Positions 43,101 to 48,879 of a stretch of DNA of 64,000 bases are shown piece by piece (the stretch's first letter is position 1; each line of letters starts with the position of its first letter). The translations under genes and the position numbers were made by a program. The notes under the pieces were generated by a model. It saw nothing but the letters and a program-made list of their open reading frames with translations. It did no database searches and was not told where the DNA came from. Source of the DNA: Porites lobata (taxonomy: Eukaryota > Cnidaria > Anthozoa > Scleractinia > Poritidae); NCBI GenBank assembly GCA_942486035.1, contig CALNXK010000003.1:3856001-3920000 (forward strand). The letters run 5' to 3'.

Positions 43101-46100
43101 TAAAACCATTAGACATAATGATACGAGCAATGGTATGACTGACTTAGAGCAAAGAGGGACCTAGTCCCGATTCATAAAGCAACCTTTTAAGAGTCTGGTG
43201 CTCTCCTTGCATTCCCATGCTTGTTAAACCGCCCTTGGCCGAATTACTCCCGATCCGTGCAAGAGCATCCTTTACTACAGAGAGATTGGCTGCAGAAAGG
43301 GACTCCTCTACTCTAAAGATGCTTTATGCAATTGGTTCCATTATCTTGAGAAATCTAGTTGGCAACTGTCAAAACGGATCACAATCTCGGTAGGCTTAAG
43401 AATTCGTCTTACGCTCTTGAAGAGCAGAACAATTTGTGGAGAGCAGAACAATTTGAAGACAGTACTACTTTGCCTTACTAAAATTCAACAAGCAATAGCT
43501 TATCAAGACAGATGGGGAGAAAGTGTTTGAATTTTTTTAACCCCTTAACTCCCAGAAGGGAGTGGCATGTAACTTCTCCTTAGAACATGCAATACATTGT
43601 CCAACATACTACTGTTGAGAATACGTAAATTTATCAGCCAGATGATATTATATTGATATAACCCCAAATTACTTCAATAAAATATACTAAAATAGCAGTC
43701 ATGTAAGAGAATTAATACATGTAATCAAATCTTGGGAATTTAAGGGTTAAATTGGCTCTATTTCCTTGTGTTTTAGTGTTCTCGCACCTGTGGAAATAGT
43801 GTTCAACAACGTTTAGTGGAGTGCAGAAATATTTTAGGAGCTGTCTCATTAAACTGTCCACGTGATGCTAGGCCGCCTCAGATGAGAATTTGCAGAAAAG
43901 TTCCCTGTGAAGGAGAACGTAAGTGGACTACACGTTGCTAACTTATTTGATGTAATGTATCAAGCATGAGTTACAGTGTCTCATGTAATATATCAAACAT
44001 GAGATGCATTGTTTCATCACCAGATGAAACACCGAGAAGAGAGTTGAAAATACGACGCGCAGCGGAGTATTTTTGACGAACTTCGAGGTGTTTCATCTCG
44101 TGATGAAACAGTGTGTCGAATGTTTGATATTTCTCAAACAAAATGATTTTAGAGGCAGAAATCAAAGATGCAAAAATGAGCCGGTTTTCATCTGATTTTA
44201 AACACTCATTAAACATTGAAAATTTCCTTTGTATTTTCTTTATGAATTATTAATGAGTTCGAGAAGTAAATGTTTCTGTAGAGTCGAGTGCCGTAAATTG
44301 TACAAGGGTTTGCAAAGGAGTTTAGGAAACAGTTGTGGCTTAGCGCGTGTGTCTTCCCAAGTTTCTCGGGTTCGAATCCCGGCGTAGGAGACCGTTTGTG
44401 GATTATGTACTGGCTTCCTGCCCTTTGCTTCAATTACTTTATCCCCGGGTACTCCGATTTCCCCCTTTCCTCAACAACCAAGATTTTCAAATTACAATTC
44501 GATGAGGTATACAACACAATGAACCACTTCATGGAAGTGTAACCTCTAACTCGTTATTTACATATCTATTTATTTATTCATCGTAAATTTATTTTATTTA
44601 TTTATCTATTTATTAATTTGTTATCTATTTATCCATTCTCCAACAGTTTTAGCAAACATGTCTTGCTCGTTTGAAGAAGGATTCTGTGAGTGGAGAAACG
44701 TGCGCGCCTCCAGGCTGGATCAGTTTGATTGGGCGTTGTTAAGTGGAAGCACGCCGAGCCAGAAGACTGGACCAACTAACGATCACACCTTGGGAACGTC
44801 AAGAGGTTGGTAACAAACATCCAAGTTGAAGAAAGAAGCAAGAGAACAGTTTTCAACTCGCACTATTTTTCCTCTTTTGCACCTGTTTCTGTTCCTCCTT
44901 ACAGCTCCTTAGAAAGAAACAACTAAGCTTATTAGAGATCTTAAGATAGACCGTGTCCGTGAACGGGTATGGGCAAATAACCCGCACCAGTAACCATAAA
45001 TACAGGTAGATCCTCTCTTAGCCCTTGGGACACGGCTAAGCTACCGGGTAAAATGAGGATACAATACTGACCGCCTAGTTATGGAAAATCATGTTCGCCT
45101 ACCGTCTTTTCTGTGGGCAGAAACGATATATCTTAATCTCACTGATGACCAAGAGGTGTCCGATGAATACAGGTTCGTTTGACCGAAAATATGGAAAGAA
45201 ACGTTTAATACAAACTGAGCCATTCTTCTCCTTAATATTAGCCGTTATAATTTGTTTATTCCTCAGGTTTTTACCAGGCATTATGCAGTTGAACCTCTTC
45301 ATTAAGTGGCCACCCTCTATTAAGCAGCCAGTAACCAAAGTCCCGAAATAATTGTAGAAAAGAATGAGGAATTAAATCTCTATTAAGCGGCTATGGCCGC
45401 CTTTTGGCCGTGCCAATGAGAATTCTCCCATTGTTGTCACATCTATTAAGCGACTATCAAGCACTTAACGGACTACGTTTGGTTTTATTTTAAGAATATG
45501 ATAAAGGAAAAAACAGTCCGAGAGAGACGGTGACGACCGATCGTGGACCAGTACTGCTGCCTCCGTCGCGCGTTTGTTTTAAAATAAAGTGATGTTTCTC
45601 CTAAGGATTATGCTAGTGTATAACCCGGTTTATGACGAACCTCTATCGAGGGGTCAACCTCCATTAGGCGGCCACTTAACGGCACACCAAGGGTGGCCGC
45701 TTAATGTAGTTTTCAACAATAATTTGTTTATTTCTCAGGTTTTTACGTATATATAGAAGCTTCTCATCCACAACGAAGGAATGACCGTGCGAGATTAATA
45801 AGTCCCGTAGTACGTGCTAGGAGTGTCTGCCTTAACTTCTGGTATCACATGTACGGTGACAAAATGGGCTGGCTTCGTGTTATGTACAGGCTCCTAAGGG
45901 GAAGAGATCGCAGAATATGGCACAAAACTGGAAACCAGAAAAACGAGTGGCATAATGAACGTCTAACGATTAATTCTTATCTTCCATATCAGGTAATCGT
46001 ACTGAATACTTTATTTATCGTTGCAGTGAACTTAGTGGCTCTGACTAGTATAGCTGGAAGGCTCTCAAAGGGGGCTTATTCTCACGGCGGCCATATGGTC

Positions 46101-47215
46101 CCGAGAGACTGAAAAAGCTTTGTTTTACCACCTTCGACCTCGCAATGAAAAACTTGGGAGCGAGGCTACACAAGTAAAACAAAGCTACTTCGTCAAAACG
46201 CCTCCCAAGCTCATGTTACGAGGGTGTGATGTAAATAAACTTTCTCACAAGAGAGTCAGTAGGTGTCGCGTTACAAGCAACCGTTGAGGCCTTTGTATGA
46301 GAAATAAAATACTGAGATCTGCGAACGCTAAATATTATTTTTACTTTTTTTCTATAAAATAAATAAAGGAGACTTACCCTTGATGTGTTCCTGTGTTTTT
46401 TTGTGTGAATCCATCGGGTCAAACAATAACAGCCAAAAAACCGACTAAATGGATGAAATCACACCAAAAAGCACAGGAATACATCAAATGGCAAGTCTCC
46501 TTTATTTATTTTATAGCAAAATAAGTAAGAATAATGATATTTAGCGTTCGCAGACCTCAGTATTTTATTTCTCATACAAAGTCTCAACGGTTGCTTGTAA
46601 CGCGACACCGACTGACTCTCTTGTGAGAAAGTTTATTTACATCACACCCTCGTAACAGGAGCTTGGGACACCTATGGTCTCTCGGGACAAAATGGCCGCC
46701 GTGTGACAAAGGCCCAACGTCCAGCAGCAGACAGGCTAGTTTTATTGCTTAGAAGAATGGTAGAAAAAGGAGGCCAGCTATTAGTCGAATGGGGTCTCGA
46801 ACGTGCCCAGGGTCCCTCTGCCGCGGTGCCTCCCTACCGATGACCGTTCTTTTCCCGCGTCTGGCCTTCGGCAAGCGTGCGGTAGTCCACCTTAGTACCT
46901 TAGCTGGTGAAAAAAAGAAATCTTATGCTGAGCGAGCGCGACCAGAGTGAAACGAATAACGCTCTCCGAGTCCTCTTTAGGTATTGCTATGCTACACAAG
47001 TACGTTCTCGAATACTTTCCCCAAGGTTAAAACCCTTTATTTTATTTTATTTTATTTTTTCTGACTGTCTCTTTTACGCAGAGCCCTTATTGTCCCACTA
47101 GGAGGATGCTGGGGGCAAAAGGAAGTGCGCAGTGGACGATGGGAAAGGAAAAAGCAGGAGAGCTTCTTCCTTCCCTCCCTAGCTATAATAATAATAATAT
47201 TATTATTATTATTTA

Positions 47216-47265
<50 letters not shown>

Positions 47266-48879
47266 TTGGAATGCCAATGCGAGTTTCTGCCTTTGGCCTT
47301 GGGTCCTTCATCGTTGCATATGAATTCGAAACAAGAGAGAGTGATGTAAAAGAACCCGTGGCACTGATCCAATAAAAAATGAATTTAAAACCGAATGTAT
47401 AAACAGTAAACGAACAAAGCCTCTGAATATGAGACGAAGCCTACTTGAATGGTCTCTCTTATCAAAACTAATTCAGAACTCTGTAGATTACCGTAGAGCA
47501 TTTCAACCCGTTGCCATAAGTGCAATGGCTCGACGCCTCATTCTTGCAATGCCATATTTATCTGTAATTATGATATCGGTTTATTTTTTTTCAGATTATA
47601 TTCGAGGGTATTCGAGGCAACGGTTTTTCCAGTGATATAGCATTAGATGATATAAAGATTTCAAGTGGTGGATGCTCTCCAAAATCTCCCGAAAGTAGGT
47701 TTGTAGAATAAATTTAGTTTTACGGTTGTTTTCGCTCCTGGGGTGGCCGTACAGGAAGTCATGCAACATTCGAATAGAGTTTTGGTTTTAAGAGTTGGGG
47801 CTCTTCATGTAGTTGTTATTTACCTTTTGAATAACCACGCGGAAAACGGGATTTATACTGGATTGCTTTGTGTAGAAATGGCCTTTGTTAATACCTCGAT
47901 AATGTTTAACCGTACGGCGCGGAAAGTAACGACCGCCGCTCGTTACTTTCCACTTTTAGGAGACGCTACTTTCGAGGGTTCGTTACCTTCGGAGCTCAAA
48001 CTCTATTGGCTTTGGCAGAGAAACTGAAAAAAAAAAGAAAGTAGCAAAACCTTTGGTGATACCGCAACATGCATATCTTGCACATTCGTGCAGTATGTAT
48101 CAAATCAGGAATGCGCAGCTGTCGTGTGTTTGCGCATTATAACTGTCAATTATTTGAAGCTTTTCCCTCAGCAGTGGCGGATCCAGACCTTCGGATGAGG
48201 GGGGGAGGGGGGGAGGGCGGTCATCCAGACCCCTCAGATAAGGGGGACCCGGTCTCCAAAAACCTTTTTTTGGTCTAAAAATAAGGAGGGCCGGGCCCCC
48301 CCGGCCTCTTCCCTGTCTCCGCCACTGCTCAGAATCCTTTTTTGACTTCTGATTCATGACCAGTAGAAAAAAAGGCGTAAATTCTTGGTTGGCTACTTTC
48401 GTTGGATCGCTATGGGATAATCGCGTTAACACCCATGTATAGTGAAATGAAAAGTGAACTCGTCTTGTTTTATTGTTTGCAACATGCTGAGCAGCCAGAA
48501 ACTCTACAATTCTTTCTTAATTGAAAGAGAACAATGTCTTAACCCTGGCGAAGATTGAACACGTGACCTCTGAATTATTGCTTTTTAAAGCCTAGTCTAC
48601 TTACGTGGCCAATCGCGAACAGGGAGGAGAATTTAGAAAAAATTAGCCTAAGGCTTGAAAGCCGAAGCCGTGAACACCGCGTGAAAAAGTCTCTGGCACC
48701 CAGGATAAGCACGTATATCTTATGGCTCATTTATTCCCCACTCTTCAGATCCACAGCAGTGCACAAGCGATAAATCAAGATACTGCAAAGCTGCAATTCG
48801 CCTAAACTGGTGCTCTTCATCAAGGTGGAGTAAGATGTGCTGCAAAACTTGTGAAAGGGTTACCCTGGGTGGATCTTAA
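15448..48879 (+). CDS. ADAMTS2/3/14-like: ADAMTS2/3/14-like secreted metalloprotease with two VHL beta-like and two MAM domains
   Basis: A 36-exon model gives 1,581 residues plus stop, every join in frame. Exons: 15448-15519, 15685-15721, 19757-19908, 20631-20822, 21880-22075, 23242-23324, 23739-23946, 25207-25292, 26189-26393, 27509-27657, 28310-28393, 28964-29091, 29335-29354, 29624-29729, 29926-30069, 30541-30673, 30973-31095, 31954-32129, 32269-32332, 32712-32829, 33777-33917, 34704-34870, 35456-35548, 36308-36425, 36992-37137, 37761-37881, 39235-39309, 39579-39742, 40187-40316, 41149-41275, 42420-42621, 43777-43918, 44647-44805, 45739-45992, 47595-47694, 48749-48879. Domain order: signal peptide, prodomain, VHL-beta x2, metalloprotease, disintegrin-like, TSP1, cysteine-rich domain split by MAM, spacer, three TSP1, MAM, PLAC. 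The catalytic, cysteine-rich and spacer sequences resemble the procollagen N-proteinase clade, so an extracellular-matrix substrate is likely. The ATG at 15448 is the first methionine in its open stretch. Exon 2 is the least certain. Confidence 0.93.
15722..19756 (+). other. ADAMTS intron 2
   Basis: A 4-kb intron with no convincing exon. Open frames at 16303-16566 and 17573-18244 lack splice context and domains. A stretch near 18440-18560 (containing ggctcgagtcccg) vaguely resembles a tRNA B box, but I could not support a tRNA or SINE there. Confidence 0.5.
20870..21300. repeat. Dispersed repeat rich in gttgcaa and gtaaaacgcgc
   Basis: Two diverged copies of ggtaaaacgcg followed by tttt/gttgcaa motifs lie about 120 bp apart in ADAMTS intron 4. 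The block has repeated and inverted gcaac motifs and looks like an old element; boundaries are not clear. Confidence 0.4.
21661..21818. repeat. MITE with about 50-bp inverted ends in ADAMTS intron 4
   Basis: The left end ttaaagtgatgttacacgag and the right end are imperfect reverse complements. Both continue into cgcaac-acgattttt and gcgcaacacagc motifs. It ends about 60 bp before the exon 5 acceptor. Confidence 0.8.
23242..23946 (+). other. Exons 6-7: first VHL beta-like domain (residues 217-313)
   Basis: The pattern fits the VHL beta sandwich: a strand with conserved Asn (Asn237, as VHL Asn78), an aromatic strand, then DTFTVHKW, a DxDTGKPLFIN turn, FIP and a closing ITVP strand. By hand alignment the VHL hydroxyproline-pocket positions Trp88, Tyr98, Ser111, His115 and Trp117 correspond to Tyr247, Phe256, Thr269, His273 and Trp275. 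The elongin-binding alpha domain is absent. The two-exon unit begins and ends in phase 1. Confidence 0.82.
24360..24760. repeat. Internally repetitive element in ADAMTS intron 7
   Basis: Diverged copies of a segment containing tttcgaaatatcac, tactac and accatgatttg/caaatcatgct alternate in both orientations. It is a repeat block, perhaps two related palindromic insertions; ends are uncertain. Confidence 0.5.
25207..26393 (+). other. Exons 8-9: second VHL beta-like domain (residues 314-411)
   Basis: This matches VHL more closely than the first copy: FINRSNRFV corresponds to the VHL strand with Asn78-Arg79-Ser80, and NTYTSHTW plus KILLVNG follow in order, ending ITVP. Pocket equivalents are Tyr345, Phe354, Thr367, His371 and Trp373. 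Exon sizes (86 and 205 bp) and phases copy those of exons 6-7 (83 and 208 bp), so the module was duplicated in tandem as a phase 1-1 pair. Confidence 0.87.
25848..26100. repeat. MITE with ends CCCGTTTCTCGAAAGTCCCG, copy 1
   Basis: The ends gggacccgtttctcgaaag and its reverse complement enclose about 250 bp in ADAMTS intron 8. A second copy with the same ends and similar internal ttaatgaaa/aagatcaaagtttcaat sequence is at 61394-61621 in the SLC9B gene. Confidence 0.85.
26556..26632. repeat. GAT simple repeat
   Basis: A run of GAT units with a few interruptions in ADAMTS intron 9. Confidence 0.85.
26659..26790. repeat. Hairpin element in ADAMTS intron 9
   Basis: Arms of about 50 bp, both containing cacttggct/gaggctt-like sequence and ggaataaaacaaaagaaat, pair around a short centre. 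Confidence 0.8.
26981..27076. repeat. Palindromic MITE with ends AACAATTATTCACC
   Basis: The ends aacaattattcacc and ggtgaataattgtt are exact reverse complements enclosing about 95 bp with an internal gccgcgaagcggc palindrome. Related ends (acaattattcctc) are seen at about 34131-34245. Confidence 0.8.
27509..30069 (+). other. Exons 10-15: reprolysin metalloprotease domain (residues 411-620)
   Basis: The domain opens with RPKYIEVMATAD and VVKFHGKEKSEKY. The zinc site is HETGHTLGMEHD (about 568-579), split by the intron after exon 14, with catalytic Glu569 and ligands His568, His572 and His578. The Met-turn is GSIMAPLV with Met595. The HETGH...GMEHD form and GSIMAPLV follow the ADAMTS2/3/14 pattern. 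Exon 13 is only 20 bp. All catalytic residues are present, so an active enzyme is expected. Confidence 0.95.
28761..28855. repeat. Element with ends TACAGTCAAACCTCT
   Basis: The ends tacagtcaaacctct...ggacacc pair with ggtgtccgtatttt...ttagactgta. Similar ends occur at 45285-45717 and 56328-57249. Ends of this kind are common in pogo/Tc1-like non-autonomous elements; that assignment is an inference. Confidence 0.7.
30541..31095 (+). other. Exons 16-17: disintegrin-like domain (residues 621-706)
   Basis: Cysteine spacing and the LPGQIYTIDQQCQHDFG stretch, followed by DPCAELWC and GTKCGENKWC, are those of the ADAMTS disintegrin-like region. There is no RGD. Confidence 0.9.
31954..32829 (+). 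other. Exons 18-20: first TSP1 repeat and N-terminal part of the cysteine-rich domain
   Basis: GGWSRWSDLSECSRSCGVG is a typical central TSP1 repeat and ends at CNTMDCPGK. The following ETRKEQC and W-x-x-Y elements start the ADAMTS cysteine-rich domain. The domain then stops at a phase 1 intron (32829) and continues only at 36992, after a MAM domain. Confidence 0.88.
33411..33664. repeat. AGCCTGAGAAAACAGCC MITE, copy 1
   Basis: The ends agcctgagaaaacagcc and the reverse complement enclose gcgtcacta...cccagatctgggtagtg sequence. It ends about 110 bp before exon 21. Copy 2 is at 56391-56683. Confidence 0.85.
33933..34250. repeat. Two adjoining inverted-repeat elements after exon 21
   Basis: An outer pair ttttagtaaaatcca (from 33934) and tggattttactaaaa (to 34132) is followed by a palindrome at about 34131-34245 with ends acaattattcctc/gaggaataattgt and an inner tgagtcaat/attgactca pair. 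The first begins only about 20 bp after the donor of exon 21. Confidence 0.7.
34880..34976. repeat. TAGTCTGCTACACAGCC-type MITE, copy 2, next to a splice donor
   Basis: This is a diverged relative of 7774-7853 with ends gtctgttacacag and ctgcgtagcggac and a central cgctcctcccca palindrome. It begins 10 bases after the end of exon 22. Confidence 0.85.
35191..35353. repeat. GGGCCTGTTTACGTGGAGG MITE, copy 1
   Basis: The ends gggcctgtttacgtggagg and cctccgtgtaaacaggccc flank paired gaggtaacccgcc-like sequence. Copy 2 is at 42638-42830. Confidence 0.85.
35640..35832 (-). mobile_element. tRNA-derived SINE, minus strand
   Basis: Read on the minus strand the head is GGTGGCGCAGTGGTGAGAGC, resembling a pol III A box, with B box GGTTCTAATCC at about 35773-35784, followed by a body containing tccgggtactccgg. 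The same body follows the B box in the copy at 44325-44500, so these are two members of one SINE family. Confidence 0.8.
36741..36920. repeat. TAGAGTGTTTTCAC MITE
   Basis: The ends tagagtgttttcac and gtgaaaacactcta are exact reverse complements. An adjacent cgtcacggcggccat motif is shared with 37166-37316 and the arms near 46080 and 46700. Confidence 0.85.
36992..37881 (+). other. Exons 25-26: C-terminal part of the cysteine-rich domain
   Basis: The sequence resumes with PCHQFCEANNDG, then FDVCIQGKCQKIGCDGVIGS and CGVCEGNNDMC, the hallmarks of the second half of an ADAMTS cysteine-rich domain. KIGCDGVIGS is especially close to the ADAMTS2/3/14 form. Confidence 0.92.
37166..37316. repeat. Palindromic MITE with ggcggccatgttgg ends
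   Basis: The left ggcggccatgttggtggtgtgttggtggtca and right tgaccaccaacacacatccaacatggccgcc are near-perfect complements. It lies just after the exon 25 donor (37137). Confidence 0.85.
38085..38215 (-). mobile_element. tRNA-like SINE head, minus strand, second type
   Basis: On the minus strand the order is TGACCGAGCGG (A-box-like, 38191-38201) and then GAGTTCAAGTC (B-box-like, near 38150-38161). The spacing suits a tRNA-derived promoter. The sequence differs from the SINE at 35640, so it is probably another family or a degenerate tRNA copy. Confidence 0.55.
38272..38571. repeat. MITE with ends TTAAAGGGACATAGTCAGCT
   Basis: The ends ttaaagggacatagtcagct and agctgactttgtccctttaa are complements with few differences, about 300 bp apart in ADAMTS intron 26. 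Confidence 0.85.
39390..39522. repeat. TAGCC-type MITE, copy 3, with exact 9-bp target duplication
   Basis: The ends TAGCCTTCGAGCAAGCTATCC and GAGAGCTTGCTGGCGGGCTA match the family at 7099 and 7644. The flanks ctgttcggg at 39381-39389 and 39523-39531 are identical, an exact 9-bp duplication. It ends about 55 bp before exon 28. Confidence 0.92.
39829..39960. repeat. Probable inverted-repeat element
   Basis: Ends agtttcagg and cctgaaact enclose internally paired gtttatc/gataaac and cggtcg-like segments. Support is weaker than for the other elements. Confidence 0.45.
41595..42066. repeat. 470-bp element with 55-bp terminal inverted repeats
   Basis: The left end starts ttggttaccagtgtttttt and runs to actgtcgacggtgtaa. 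The right end is its reverse complement with scattered differences. No transposase is visible in the centre. It lies in ADAMTS intron 30. Confidence 0.85.
42638..42830. repeat. GGCCTGTTTATATGGAGG MITE, copy 2
   Basis: The ends ttaaggcctgtttatatgg and its reverse complement flank ggaccccaggtgggtgaggtaaccc-type sequence, as in 35191-35353. It starts within 20 bp of the exon 31 donor. Confidence 0.85.
44325..44500 (+). mobile_element. tRNA-derived SINE, plus strand
   Basis: An A-box-like TGGCTTAGCGCG near 44336 and a consensus B box GGTTCGAATCC at 44369-44379 are followed by a body with ccccgggtactccgatttcccc, shared with the minus-strand SINE at 35640. It lies in ADAMTS intron 32. It does not fold into a full tRNA cloverleaf by eye, so it is called a SINE rather than a tRNA gene. 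Confidence 0.75.
44560..44642. repeat. ATTT-rich simple repeat before exon 33
   Basis: Imperfect TATT/TATC units fill the polypyrimidine-like region directly upstream of the exon 33 acceptor. Confidence 0.75.
45247..45746. repeat. Inserted element flanked by a 28-bp duplication of the exon 34 acceptor
   Basis: A 28-base segment containing the acceptor ctcag and the first eight bases of exon 34 occurs at 45247-45274 and again at 45719-45746 with one mismatch. Between them is a 444-bp element with ends gttgaacctcttcattaagtgg and ggtggccgcttaatgtag. The downstream copy is the used acceptor; the upstream copy runs into an in-frame TGA at 45290-45292. Confidence 0.75.
46080..46712. repeat. Long inverted repeat of about 630 bp in ADAMTS intron 34
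   Basis: The outer arms share cggcggccat and gtctctcggga-type ends, and inner arms of about 200 bp (46224-46425 and 46436-46648) are close reverse complements, for example ctttctcacaagagagtcag and its complement. Transcribed, it would make one of the longest hairpins in the window. Confidence 0.88.
47184..47266. repeat. ATT microsatellite
   Basis: About 80 bp of TTA/ATT units. The open frames across it are low-complexity artefacts. Confidence 0.95.
48171..48329. repeat. MITE with ends GCAGTGGCGGA
   Basis: The ends gcagtggcgga and tccgccactgct enclose G-rich and then C-rich halves that pair with one another (gggggaccc, gggccccccc). It lies in ADAMTS intron 35. Confidence 0.8.
48749..48879 (+). 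other. Exon 36: PLAC domain and stop codon
   Basis: QQCTSDKSRYCKAA, NWCSSSRWSKMCCKTC fit the six-cysteine PLAC (protease and lacunin) domain found at the end of several ADAMTS proteins. TAA is at 48877-48879. I saw no canonical AATAAA signal in the next 250 bases. Confidence 0.93.

Larger units (their letters stand above)
40187..43918 (+). other. Exons 29-32: three C-terminal TSP1 repeats
   Basis: The repeats begin WSHFKWSDCSKTCGEG, WKVSNWTKCSSLCNGG and WIVGNWTQCSRTCGN. The count and spacing match the three C-terminal TSP1 repeats of ADAMTS2/3/14. The last repeat is split at its first cysteine by the intron between exons 31 and 32. Confidence 0.92.
44647..47694 (+). other. Exons 33-35: second MAM domain
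   Basis: CSFEEGFCEWRN, DQFDWALLSG, FYVYIEAS, CLNFWYHMYG and FEGIRGNGFSSDIALDDI mark a complete MAM domain (about residues 1368-1538). Like the first, it has phase 1 introns on both sides. In exon 34 the segment between the CLNFWYHMYG strand and the final exon is unsplit, unlike the first MAM, where exons 22 and 23 divide it. Confidence 0.92.

Noticed and set aside
44325..44400. A functional tRNA gene
   Set aside because: A and B boxes are present but the cloverleaf stems do not form, and a SINE body shared with another locus follows.
47052..47375. Open frames with poly-Asn, poly-Ile or poly-Leu
   Set aside because: Translation of an ATT microsatellite.
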